Source: [Actinomadura] parvosata subsp. kistnae (GTDB taxonomy: Bacteria > Actinomycetota > Actinomycetes > Streptosporangiales > Streptosporangiaceae). Taken from it: a stretch of DNA of 64,000 nucleotides. Positions 42,649-51,522 of this stretch are shown in pieces (position 1 is the stretch's first letter; each line of letters opens with the position of its first letter). The notes under the pieces were generated by a model. That model worked only from the letters and a program-made list of their open reading frames with translations, had not been told where the DNA came from and did no database searches. The translations under genes and the position numbers were made by a program. Location of the stretch: the NCBI RefSeq assembly GCF_900323885.1, contig NZ_OOHJ01000018.1, positions 744,001 to 808,000 of the forward strand, read 5' to 3'.

Positions 42649-43623
42649 ATGGTGGTGGCGATCGAGGTCGTCCCGCAGGACTTGATGGCGAGCAGGTTCG
42701 CGATCTCGCCCCTCGTCGAGACGATGCACGCGCACTGGGTGCTGGCGGGCCGCTTCCCGGCGGGCGTGCACGCGGAGTGGGCGGCACGGCGGCGGGCGGC
42801 GTACGAGCGACTGGCGGACGAGCATCCGGCCCTGCGCGCCGCCGCGGCGATCAGCGGCAACGCGGGCGACGCGAACGTCTCCTTCATCGCGCCCCCGCCG
42901 ACGGCCGTGGACGTGCCGTTCGAGGCGGAGCTGGCGGCCATGCGGGCCACGCCGCCGGCGCAGGCGCACGCGGAGATCCGGCGGGTCCTGGCCAGGCGCC
43001 CGCCCGTGTCCCCGTGGGTCGAGGAGCTGTTGCTGGGGCCTGCGGTGGTGGAGCGGTTCGCGCGGGCGTACGAGGCGTTGTGGCGCCGGATCCTCTCCCA
43101 TGACTGGCCGCGGTTACGGGCGGCGTTGCAGCGCGACGTGGTGCACCGGGCCGGGCGGCTGGCGGCGTACGGCTGGGGGACGGCGCTGGAGGACCTCAGC
43201 CCGCAGGTGCGCTGGAGGGGCGGCCGGATCGAGCTGAAGCTGTCCGCTCCCGGCCGGGTGGTCCGGCTGGACGGCAGGGGGCTGCTGTTCCTGCCTTCGT
43301 CGTTCCTGCAGCGCATCGGGGCGTACCTGGAGGACGCGTGGCCGTACGCGATGATCTATCCGGCGCGCGGGACGGGTGCGCCCGCGCACGCCCCCGACCG
43401 GCACCTGGCGGCGCTGATCGGGCGCAGCCGGGCGCGGATCCTGGCCGAGCTGGCCGAGCCGGCGACCACCACGCAGCTTGCCGCCCTGCTCGGGCAGAGC
43501 GTGGGCACCACGGGCGGGCACGTCGCGGCGCTGCGCAGGACGGGGCTGATCGCGGGCACGCGCACGGGCCGCAGCGTGCTCTACGCCCGCACGCCCCTCG
43601 GCGACGCCTTGATCAACGGCTAG
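42649..43623 (+). CDS. ArsR-type winged-helix transcriptional regulator
   Basis: 324 aa. The C-terminal winged helix (ARILAELAEPATTTQLAALLGQSVGTTGGHVAALRRTGLIAGTRTGRSVLYARTPLG) is ArsR-like. The N-terminal 230 residues form the large uncharacterised domain found in actinobacterial members. It probably represses the divergent MFS efflux gene; the ligand is unknown. Confidence 0.87.
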   Translation: MVVAIEVVPQDLMASRFAISPLVETMHAHWVLAGRFPAGVHAEWAARRRAAYERLADEHPALRAAAAISGNAGDANVSFIAPPPTAVDVPFEAELAAMRATPPAQAHAEIRRVLARRPPVSPWVEELLLGPAVVERFARAYEALWRRILSHDWPRLRAALQRDVVHRAGRLAAYGWGTALEDLSPQVRWRGGRIELKLSAPGRVVRLDGRGLLFLPSSFLQRIGAYLEDAWPYAMIYPARGTGAPAHAPDRHLAALIGRSRARILAELAEPATTTQLAALLGQSVGTTGGHVAALRRTGLIAGTRTGRSVLYARTPLGDALING

Positions 43624-43739
43624 CCCGCGCCCCTCGGCGACGCTCTGATCGGTGGCTAGCGCCCGCGCCCCTCCGGCGAGGCTTGATCAGCGGCTAGCCT
43701 GTGCTCCGGAAGGCACGAAGCTATAGTTGTTGCGCATCA

Positions 43740-43757
43740 GTTCTGCAAAAATGTTCA
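43740..43757 (-). promoter_or_regulatory. SorC-type operator candidate (copy 1)
   Basis: Minus strand TGAACATTTTTGCAGAAC, matching 44745-44762 at 16 of 18 positions, 25 bp upstream of the regulator start. Confidence 0.5.
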
Positions 43758-43781
43758 CGCACCGCAACCAGGAGCGCGCGA

Positions 43782-44747
43782 ATGAATGCCGCCGACGTCG
43801 CACCCGAGGCTCAGGCCAGGTTCCCGCACGAGCTGATGTACGCGGCGGCCCAGCAGTACTACCTGGAGGACGCCACCCAGGGCGACATCGCCAAGCGCCT
43901 GGGCGTCAGCCGGGCGACGGTGAGCCGGCTGCTGACCGAGGCCCGCAAGCAGGGCATCGTGGAGATCAAGGTGCACCGCCCGGCCGCGCTCGGCGACGGC
44001 CCGCTGGCCGCCGAGGTGGCGCAGGCGCTCGGGCTCGACCGCGTCCATCTGGTGCCCAAGGTCAGCGGCCCGGCGCTGGGCCCCTGGCTGGCGCCGGGGG
44101 TGGCGCGCGCGCTGGCCACGGTGGGGCTGGAGGCGGGTGACGTGGTGCTGGTCTCGTCCGGCACCACCGTGTACGAGTGCGCCCGCGAGGGCCTCGGCCA
44201 CTATCCGGGCGTCACGATCGCCCCGGCCGTGGGCGGCCAGGAGGAGCCCCAGCCCTGGTTCCAGACGAACGAGACCACCCGCATCCTGGCCGAGCGCATC
44301 GGCGGCGTGCCCGCCTACCTCTACGCGCCCGCGCTGCCGGGCCCGGAGCTGTTCTACTCGCTGCAGCACGAGCCGTCCGTGCGCCGGGTGATGGACCTGT
44401 GGGCGCACGCCAAGTGCGCCGTGGTGGGCGTCGGCTCACCCCCACTGACCAGGCAGATGGTCCCTTCGCTGATGCCAAGGGACGCCGAGGGGCTGCGCCA
44501 GGCGGTGGGCGACGTTTGCATGCGGATCTACGACCGCGACGGCGCCCCGGTCACGTACCCGGGCAGCGAGCGCCTGGTGGCGGCCAAGCCCGAGGAGCTG
44601 CGCCGCATCCCGCACACGATCGCCGTGGCGGTCGGCGCGGAGAAGGTGCTCTCGATCGTGGCCGGCGCGAAGGGCGGCTACTTCAACCAGCTCGTCACGG
44701 ACACCCCGACGGCGGAGGGCCTGCTGGCAGCCGCCCATCAGCTCTGA
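43782..44747 (+). CDS. Sugar-binding transcriptional regulator (SorC/DeoR family)
   Basis: 321 aa. The N-terminal helix-turn-helix (ATQGDIAKRLGVSRATVSRLLTEARKQGIVEI) is followed by a SorC sugar-phosphate-binding domain (VVLVSSGTTVYECAREG, CAVVGVGSPPL, HTIAVAVGAEKVLSIVAGAKGGYFNQLVTDTPTAEGLL). Start ATG 43782 with AGGAG 7 bp upstream. It precedes the ABC-transporter/kinase operon, which it very likely controls in response to a phosphorylated intermediate. Matching candidate operators flank the gene. Confidence 0.93.
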   Translation: MNAADVAPEAQARFPHELMYAAAQQYYLEDATQGDIAKRLGVSRATVSRLLTEARKQGIVEIKVHRPAALGDGPLAAEVAQALGLDRVHLVPKVSGPALGPWLAPGVARALATVGLEAGDVVLVSSGTTVYECAREGLGHYPGVTIAPAVGGQEEPQPWFQTNETTRILAERIGGVPAYLYAPALPGPELFYSLQHEPSVRRVMDLWAHAKCAVVGVGSPPLTRQMVPSLMPRDAEGLRQAVGDVCMRIYDRDGAPVTYPGSERLVAAKPEELRRIPHTIAVAVGAEKVLSIVAGAKGGYFNQLVTDTPTAEGLLAAAHQL

Positions 44748-44762
44748 ACACTTTTGCTGGAC
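44745..44762 (+). promoter_or_regulatory. SorC-type operator candidate (copy 2)
   Basis: TGAACACTTTTGCTGGAC, overlapping the regulator stop codon and 116 bp upstream of the binding-protein start. Confidence 0.5.
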
Positions 44763-44877
44763 AAAGTTTCTGAACGCGCGCTAACGTGAGCCGCACCACA
44801 GGGTGTGCGCTCATGTGATGGCGTCCCCTGTGTCGGGGGCAGGTGCGTAAGACCCGGCGTAAGTGAGGAAACAACCC

Positions 44878-45975
44878 GTGAACAGAGCTCAGATGCGGAC
44901 CTCCGCGTTCGCCGCAGTGGCAGTGCTCGCAGGCTCGCTGCTGGCCGCCTGCGGCTCGGACTCCGGCGCAGGCGGGGGCACCGGCAGTGCCAGTGGTGGC
45001 GGCGGCGACGTGCAGAACGCCAAGGTCGCCTTCCTCATGCCGGACCTCGCCTCGACGCGGTACGAGCTGCAGGACAAGCCGCTGTTCGAGGCCAAGATGA
45101 AGCAGCTCTGCCCGAGCTGCGAGGTCATCTACCAGAACGCCGACTCCGATGCCGCCAAGCAGCAGCAACAGGCCAACTCGGCGCTCGCCCAGGGCGTCAA
45201 GGCCATCGTGATCGACCCGGTCGACTCCGCTGCCGCGGCCACGATCGTCAAGTCCGCGCAGGCGCAGCAGGTGCCGGTGATCGCCTACGACCGGCCGATC
45301 CCGGCCACGCCGGCCGACTATTACATCTCGTTCGACAACGAGAAGATCGGCTCGATGATCGCCCAGTCGCTGGTGGACCACCTCAAGGCCGAGAAGGCCG
45401 AAGGCGGCATCCTCCAGGTCAACGGCTCGCCCACGGACGCGGCGGCCGGGCTGATCAAGAAGGGCATCCACAGCGCGGTGGACCCGAGCGGGTTCAAGCT
45501 GCTGGCCGAGTACGACACCCCCGACTGGCAGCCGGAGAAGGCGCAGACGTGGGTCAGCGGCCAGATCACCCAGTTCAAGGACCAGATCGTCGGCGTGGTC
45601 GCGGCCAACGACGGCACCGGCGGCGGCGCGATCGCCGCGTTCAAGGCCGCGGGCGTCAAGGTGCCGCCGGTGACCGGCAACGACGCCGAGGTGGCCGCCG
45701 CCCAGCGGATCATCGCGGGCGACCAGTACAACACGATCTCCAAGCCCATCAAGATCGTCGCCGAGGCGTCGGCGAACGTGGCCTACGAGTTCATGCAGGG
45801 CAAGAAGCCGGCGGGCAAGACGCAGCTGTACAACACGCCGTCCGAGCTGTTCGTCCCCACGGTCGTGACCAAGGAGAACATCAAGGAAGTGCTGTTCGAC
45901 AGCGGGATCATGAAGGCCGCCGACGTCTGCACCGGCGAGTACGCCAAGGGCTGCGCCGAGCTCGGGATCCAGTGA
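44878..45975 (+). CDS. Sugar ABC transporter substrate-binding lipoprotein (xylose/ribose type)
   Basis: 365 aa. Signal peptide with lipobox LLAACG, a Gly/Ser-rich linker, then a periplasmic-binding fold of the XylF/RbsB class (KVAFLMPDLASTRYE, AIVIDPVDSAAAATIV, VPVIAYDRPI, GVVAANDGTGGGAIAAFKAAG). Start GTG 44878 has GAGGAAA upstream; a GTG at 44863 is less well placed. First gene of an operon in which every following junction overlaps. Confidence 0.92.
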   Translation: MNRAQMRTSAFAAVAVLAGSLLAACGSDSGAGGGTGSASGGGGDVQNAKVAFLMPDLASTRYELQDKPLFEAKMKQLCPSCEVIYQNADSDAAKQQQQANSALAQGVKAIVIDPVDSAAAATIVKSAQAQQVPVIAYDRPIPATPADYYISFDNEKIGSMIAQSLVDHLKAEKAEGGILQVNGSPTDAAAGLIKKGIHSAVDPSGFKLLAEYDTPDWQPEKAQTWVSGQITQFKDQIVGVVAANDGTGGGAIAAFKAAGVKVPPVTGNDAEVAAAQRIIAGDQYNTISKPIKIVAEASANVAYEFMQGKKPAGKTQLYNTPSELFVPTVVTKENIKEVLFDSGIMKAADVCTGEYAKGCAELGIQ

Positions 45976-46733
45976 TGAGCGTCCTTTCCCTGCGCGGGAT
46001 CGGCAAGACGTTCGGCGCCGTGGCCGCGCTCACCGACATCGACCTCGACGTGGACGCCGGCCAGGTCGTCGCCGTCGTGGGCGACAACGGCGCGGGCAAG
46101 TCGACGCTGGTCAAGATCCTGTCGGGGGTGCATCCCCCGGACGGCGGCACGATCACGTTCGAGGGCCGCGAGGTGGAGATCCCCACCCCGGCCGCCGCCC
46201 ACAAGCTGGGCATCGCCACGGTCTTCCAGGACCTGGCGCTGTGCGAGAACCTCAACGTCATCCAGAACCTGTTCCTCGGCCAGGAGATCCGCCCGCTGCG
46301 GCTGAACGACGTGGCCATGGAGACCCGCTCGTGGGAGCTGCTGCGCCAGCTCTCCGCCAAGATCCCGAGCGTGCGGGTGCCGGTGGCGGCCCTGTCGGGC
46401 GGCCAGCGCCAGACGGTGGCCATCGCCCGCTCGCTGCTCGGCGACCCCAAGATCATCATCCTGGACGAGCCCACCGCCGCGCTCGGCGTCGCCCAGACCG
46501 CCGAGGTGCTCAACCTCGTCGAGCGGCTGCGCGAGAACGGCCTGGGCGTCATCATGATCAGCCACAACATGGCGGACGTGAAGGCCGTCGCCGACACCGT
46601 CGCGGTGCTGCGGCTCGGCCGCAACAACGGCGTCTTCGACGTGGACAGCGTCTCCACCGAGGACATCGTCGCCGCCATCACCGGCGCCACCGACAACGTG
46701 GTGTCGCGCAGAGCTCGAAGGGGACAGTCGTGA
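45975..46733 (+). CDS. Sugar ABC transporter ATP-binding protein (CUT2 single-NBD type)
   Basis: 252 aa. Walker A GDNGAGKSTLVKILSG, signature LSGGQRQTVAIARSLL, Walker B IIILDEPTAALG, H-loop ISHNMADV. It is half the length of the usual fused double-NBD RbsA/XylG, as in many actinobacterial and alphaproteobacterial CUT2 systems. Start ATG 45975 overlaps the upstream stop (TGATG). Confidence 0.92.
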   Translation: MSVLSLRGIGKTFGAVAALTDIDLDVDAGQVVAVVGDNGAGKSTLVKILSGVHPPDGGTITFEGREVEIPTPAAAHKLGIATVFQDLALCENLNVIQNLFLGQEIRPLRLNDVAMETRSWELLRQLSAKIPSVRVPVAALSGGQRQTVAIARSLLGDPKIIILDEPTAALGVAQTAEVLNLVERLRENGLGVIMISHNMADVKAVADTVAVLRLGRNNGVFDVDSVSTEDIVAAITGATDNVVSRRARRGQS

Positions 46734-47962
46734 CGACAATGGCGACCGACCGCCAGGACGAGCGGCTCCAGAGCCGGGAAGGGCTGCGCGGCGCGCTGAC
46801 CGACGTGCTCGACCGCGCCCGCGGCGGCGACCTCGGCGTCATCCCGGTCGTGGTGGGCCTCATCGTCATCTGGTCGGTGTTCCAGATCCTCAACCCGATC
46901 TTCCTGTCCAGCGCGAACCTGGTGAACCTCACGCTGGAGTCCGCCGCCGTCGGCGTCATCGCGCTCGGCATCGTCTGCGTGCTGCTGGTCGGCCAGATCG
47001 ACCTGTCCGTCGGGTCGGTCAGCGGCCTGTCGGGGGCGGTGCTGGCGGTGCTGTTCGTCGGCCAGGGGCTGCCGGTGTGGCTGGCCATCGCCGCGTCGGT
47101 GCTCATGGGCGCGGTCATCGGCTGGATCTACGGGCAGCTGTTCAACCGGTTCGGCGTGCCCAGCTTCGTGATCACGCTGGCCGGGCTGCTGGCCTTCCTC
47201 GGGCTCCAGCTCTACGTGCTGGGCACCAAGGGCTCGATCAACCTGCCGTTCGACTCGGGCCTGGTGAACTTCGCCCAGCTCGACTTCGTCCCGGCCTGGC
47301 TGTCGTACACGTTCGCGGTGATCGCCGCCGTCTGGCTGTTCGCCAGCGGCTACCTGCACGCGCAGGCGCGGCGCAAGGCCGGCCTGTCGGCCAGGAGCGT
47401 CTCCGCGCTGGCCGTCAGGAGCGTGGCGCTGCTGGTGGTGCTGGCGTTCGTGGTCTGGTACCTCGGGCAGACGCGCGGCGTCGGCTGGATGTTCGTCTTC
47501 TTCGTGGCGCTGGTACTGATCATGCACTACCTGCTGTCGCGGACGAAGTGGGGCCGCGCCGTCTACGCCGTGGGCGGCAACGTGGAGGCCGCGCGCCGGG
47601 CGGGCATCAACGTCCGGGCCGTCTACACCTCCGTCTTCGTGCTCTGCTCGACGTTCGCCGCCGTCGGCGGCATCCTGGCCGCGGCCCGGCTCGCGGCGGC
47701 CAACCAGAGCAGCGGCGCGGGCGACGTCAACCTCAACGCCATCGCCGCGGCCGTGATCGGCGGCACCAGCCTGTTCGGCGGGCGCGGCACCGCGTTCGGC
47801 GCGCTGCTCGGCATCATCGTCATCCAGTCCATCTCCAGCGGGCTGACCCTGCTCAACCTCGACTCCTCGATCCGGTTCGTGGTCACGGGGGCGGTGCTGC
47901 TGCTCGCCGTCATCGTCGACTCCGTCTCGCGCCGGTCGAGGACCTCCCACGGCAGGGCCTGA
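46730..47962 (+). CDS. Sugar ABC transporter permease (RbsC/XylH type)
   Basis: 410 aa, about ten helices. Family segments are IALGIVCVLLVGQIDLSVGSVSGLSG, VPSFVITLAGLLAFLGLQL, YAVGGNVEAARRAGINV and AVIGGTSLFGGRGTAFGALLG. GTG 46730 overlaps the ATPase stop (GTGA) and has AAGGGGA upstream. It completes the CUT2 importer. Confidence 0.92.
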   Translation: MTTMATDRQDERLQSREGLRGALTDVLDRARGGDLGVIPVVVGLIVIWSVFQILNPIFLSSANLVNLTLESAAVGVIALGIVCVLLVGQIDLSVGSVSGLSGAVLAVLFVGQGLPVWLAIAASVLMGAVIGWIYGQLFNRFGVPSFVITLAGLLAFLGLQLYVLGTKGSINLPFDSGLVNFAQLDFVPAWLSYTFAVIAAVWLFASGYLHAQARRKAGLSARSVSALAVRSVALLVVLAFVVWYLGQTRGVGWMFVFFVALVLIMHYLLSRTKWGRAVYAVGGNVEAARRAGINVRAVYTSVFVLCSTFAAVGGILAAARLAAANQSSGAGDVNLNAIAAAVIGGTSLFGGRGTAFGALLGIIVIQSISSGLTLLNLDSSIRFVVTGAVLLLAVIVDSVSRRSRTSHGRA

Positions 47963-49436
47963 TGGCGATCATCTGCGTGGACGCGGGCACCACGGTCATC
48001 AAGGCCGTCGGCTACGACGCCGCCGGCGCTGAAGCGGCCGTGGCCCGGCGCGAGACCGTCGTCACCAGGCCCGCGCCCGGCCACGCCGAGCAGGACATGC
48101 ACGCCGTCTGGGACGCGGTCGCCGCCACCGTGCGCGAGGTCGCCGCCCAGGTCGGCGGGGCCGACTTCGTGGCCGTCACCGCCCAGGGCGACGGCTGCTG
48201 GCTGGTGGACGCGGACGGCGAGCCGACCGGCCCCGCCATCCTCTGGAACGACGCCAGGGCCGCCGCCGTCGTCGACCGGTGGACCCGCGACGGGCTGGCC
48301 GCCGAGGCGTTCCGCGTCAACGGCTCCTCCGCCGCGTCCGGGCTGCCGCACGCCGTCCTCGCCTGGCTGGGCGAGCACGCCCCGGGCGGCTGGCCCGGTC
48401 GAGCACCATGCTCACCTGTGGCGGGTGGATCTTCTCCCGGATGACCGGGGAGCTGGTCGCCGACGAGTCCGACGCCTCCGCGCCGTTCATGGACCTGCGG
48501 GCGCGGGCGTACTCTCCCGAGCTGCTGTCCCTGTTCGGGCTGGGCTGGGCCGAGCGGCTGCTCCCCCAGGTGCGCCCCTGCCCCGTCGCCGGGCTGAGCG
48601 CCGGGGCCGCCGCCGCGCTCGGGCTGCCCGCCGGCACGCCCGTCGTGATGGCCCCGTACGACATCGCCTCGACCGCCCTCGGCGCCGGAGCCGTCGAGCC
48701 GGGGCAGGCGTGCGCCATCCTCGGCACCACGCTGTGCACCGAGGTCATCGTGGACGCCCCCCGCCTGGACGGCGAGCCGACCGGCATCAACATCGCGCTG
48801 CCCGGCGGCTACCTGCGGGCCTTCCCCACCTTCGCCGGGACGGAAGTCGTGCAGTGGACGTGCCGGCTGCTCGGGCTGTCGCAGCCCGGCGAGCTGGGCG
48901 AGCTGGCCATGGAGAGCCGGCCGGGTGCCGGCGGGCTGGCGTTCCTGCCGTACCTGTCGCCCGCCGGCGAGCGGGCGCCCTTCTCCGACCCGCTGGCCCG
49001 GGGCTCGCTGCTCGGCCTGTCGTTCGAGCACGGCCGCGCGGACGTCGCCAGGGCCGTGCTCGAAGGGCTCACGATGGTCATCCGCGACTGCCTGGCCGCC
49101 ACCGGGGCCGCGCCGACCGAGCTGCGCGTCTCCGGCGGCGGCTCCGCCAGCGCCACCTGGCTCGGGCTGATCGCCGACGTCACCGGGCTGCCCGTGCGCC
49201 GCCCGGCCGACGCCGAGGTGGGGGCGCGGGGGGCGTACCTGGTGGGGCTGGCCGCCACGGGCGCCGAGTCGTCCGTCGCCGCCGCCGCTGCCGGTCACGT
49301 CCGGCTGCGCGACGCGGTCGAGCCCGACCCCGGCCGCCGCGTCCTCTACGACCGGCTCTTCGCGGACTTCCTGACGTTGCGCGACGACAACGCCCGCACG
49401 TGGCCGCTGCTGGGCGAGCTGCGGAGCCGTTCATGA
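47962..49436 (+). pseudogene. FGGY-family carbohydrate kinase, frameshifted
   Basis: Sugar/polyol kinase of the xylulokinase family, about 490 residues when the frame is restored. The first part (MAIICVDAGTTVIKAVGYDA, QDMHAVWDAV, AVTAQGDGCWLV, AILWNDARA) is in one frame to about 48390. The remainder (LARSSTMLTCGGWIFSRMTG, AILGTTLCTEV, VSGGGSASATWLGLIADV) continues in another. A single added base within CCCCGGGCGGCTGG would restore EHAPGRLARSS, so it is a one-base deletion. It could be a real mutation or a sequencing error; the surrounding overlaps (ATGA on both sides) argue the gene was functional recently. Substrate unknown. Confidence 0.85.
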
Positions 49437-50902
49437 GCGCGTGGATCGGCATCGACCTCGGGACGCAGAGCGTGCGCGCGATGGCCGTCGCCGGGGACGG
49501 CCGGGTGCTCGGCACCGGCAGCCGCCCCCTGACCAGCCACCGCGACGGGCCCCGGCACGAGCAGGACCCCGAGCAGTGGTGGCGGGAGCTGGCCGCCGCC
49601 ACCCGCGAGGCCGTGAGCGCCGCCGGCGTGCCCGTCGAGGGCGTCGCGGTGGCCGCGACGTCTGGAACGATCCTGCTCACCGACCCCTCCGGCCGCCCGC
49701 TGACGCCCGCCCTCATGTACGACGACCGCCGCGCCGACGCCTCCCTCGCCAACGAGGTGGGCGGGCATGTGTGGGAGCGGCTGGGCTACCGGCGCATGCA
49801 GCCCAACTGGGCGCTGCCCAAGCTGCTGTGGCTGCTGCGCGAGACCCGCTCCCCGGACGTCCGGCTCGCCCACCAGAACGACTTCGTCAACCGGCGGCTG
49901 ACCGGCCACCGGGTGGCCACCGACCTTAGCAACGCGCTCAAGACCGGCGTGGACCTCATCGAGGAGCGCTGGCCGCTCGACGTGTTCGACGCGCTCGGCA
50001 TCCCCGCCGGGATCCTGCCCGGGGTCGTGCGGCCGGGCACCCGGCTCGGCGTGGTGTGCGCGGCGGCGGCCGAGGAGACCGGCCTGCCCGCCGGCACCCC
50101 GGTGATCGCCGGCACCACCGACGGCTGCGCCGCCCAGCTCGGCGCCGGCGCCCTGCGGCCCGGGAGCTGGAACTCGGTGCTGGGCACCACGCTCGTGCTC
50201 AAGGGCGTGACGAAGGAGCTGATCCACGACCCGCTCGGCGTCGTGTACTCCCACCGCGCCCCCGACGGCTCGTGGCTGCCCGGCGGGGCCTCCAGCACGG
50301 GCGCCGGCGCCCTGACCCGCGACCTGCCGGGCCGCGACCTCGACGCCCTGAGCGCGGAGGCGGCGGCCCGCTGCGGTAGCCCGGGCCACCCGCCCGGCGC
50401 GCGGGACCTCGCGCCCGCGGTCACCTACCCGCTCGTGTCACGCGGCGAGCGGTTCCCGTTCGCCGCCCCCGACGCCGAGACCTTCACCCTCGGCGAGCCC
50501 GCCGACGACGTCGAGCGGTACGCCGCCATCCTGCTCGGCGCCGCCTTCGTCGAGCGCCTGTGCTTCGACTACCTCGACCTCCTCGGCGCCCCCGTGGACG
50601 GCGAGATCATCCTGACCGGCGGCGCGACCAGGAGCGCGTACTGGACCCGGCTCAGGGCCGACGTCCTGGAGCGCCCGGTGACGCTGCGGGAGAACGCCGA
50701 GCCCGCCCTGGGCATGGCCGTCCTGGCCGGCGGCGACCCCGCGGCGGCGGCCAGCACGATGGTCAGGACGAAGGCGGTCGTCGAGCCGTCGGGGGCCGAC
50801 CTGCGCGAGCCGTACCTGCGCTTCGTCGCCGAGCTCGAACGGCGCGGCTGGCTCGACCCGGCCGCCGCCGCCCACGCCCGCGAGAGGACCACCACCCGAT
50901 GA
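49433..50902 (+). CDS. FGGY-family carbohydrate kinase
   Basis: 489 aa, intact. N-terminal phosphate motif WIGIDLGTQSVRAMAV, then AATSGTILLTDPSGRPL, MYDDRRAD, AGTTDGCAAQLGAGA and the C-terminal ILTGGATRSAYWTRLRADVLERPV ATP-site segment. Start ATG 49433 overlaps the preceding kinase stop (ATGA). A second kinase in one operon suggests either two sugars or a later phosphorylation in the pathway. Confidence 0.92.
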   Translation: MSAWIGIDLGTQSVRAMAVAGDGRVLGTGSRPLTSHRDGPRHEQDPEQWWRELAAATREAVSAAGVPVEGVAVAATSGTILLTDPSGRPLTPALMYDDRRADASLANEVGGHVWERLGYRRMQPNWALPKLLWLLRETRSPDVRLAHQNDFVNRRLTGHRVATDLSNALKTGVDLIEERWPLDVFDALGIPAGILPGVVRPGTRLGVVCAAAAEETGLPAGTPVIAGTTDGCAAQLGAGALRPGSWNSVLGTTLVLKGVTKELIHDPLGVVYSHRAPDGSWLPGGASSTGAGALTRDLPGRDLDALSAEAAARCGSPGHPPGARDLAPAVTYPLVSRGERFPFAAPDAETFTLGEPADDVERYAAILLGAAFVERLCFDYLDLLGAPVDGEIILTGGATRSAYWTRLRADVLERPVTLRENAEPALGMAVLAGGDPAAAASTMVRTKAVVEPSGADLREPYLRFVAELERRGWLDPAAAAHARERTTTR

Positions 50903-51522
50903 CCGACCTCGTGCTCGTCCGCCACGGCGAGACCGTCTGGCACGCCGAGAACCGCTACGCCGGGCTCACCGACGTCGAGCTGACCCCGCGCGGCCTTGCC
51001 CAGGCCGAGCGGCTGGCCGGCTGGGCGGCCGGCGCGGGCCTGGAGGCGGTCTGGGCCTCCCCGCTCAGCCGCGCCCGGATCACCGCCGAGACCGCCGCCG
51101 CCAAGGCCGGCCCCCCTCTCACCCCTGTGCGGGTCGATGAGCGGTTGCGGGAGCTGGACTTCGGCCAGGGTGACGGCCTGACCTCGGCCGAGATGAAGGC
51201 CCGCTTCCCCGAGGCCCGCGCCGCGTTCGAGGCCGACCCGGCCGCGCATCCGCTGCCGGGCGGCGAGGACCCGTACCAGGCCGCCGCCCGTTTCGTGGCG
51301 GCGCTCCAGGACATCGCGGCCGCGCACCCCGAGGGCCGGGTGCTGGTGGTGGCGCACACGACCGCCATCAGGCTGGCCCTGTGCCGGCTGATCGGCGTGC
51401 CGCTGGGCGAGTACCGCCGGCTGTTCCCGCGCCTGGACAACTGCGCCCTGACCGAGCTGCGCCTGCGCGCCGGGCAGGTGGCGATGCTGCAGTACAACTC
51501 CCCGATTGGAGCCGTTCGTTGA
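50899..51522 (+). CDS. Histidine phosphatase family protein (phosphoglycerate-mutase-like)
   Basis: 207 aa. Catalytic LVRHGETVWHAENRYAG, second-pocket Arg (SPLSRARITAET), ELDFGQGDGLT and VVAHTTAIR. In this operon it may dephosphorylate a sugar phosphate rather than act in glycolysis. ATG 50899 overlaps the kinase stop, and its own stop overlaps the TTG start of the next gene. Confidence 0.92.
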   Translation: MTDLVLVRHGETVWHAENRYAGLTDVELTPRGLAQAERLAGWAAGAGLEAVWASPLSRARITAETAAAKAGPPLTPVRVDERLRELDFGQGDGLTSAEMKARFPEARAAFEADPAAHPLPGGEDPYQAAARFVAALQDIAAAHPEGRVLVVAHTTAIRLALCRLIGVPLGEYRRLFPRLDNCALTELRLRAGQVAMLQYNSPIGAVR

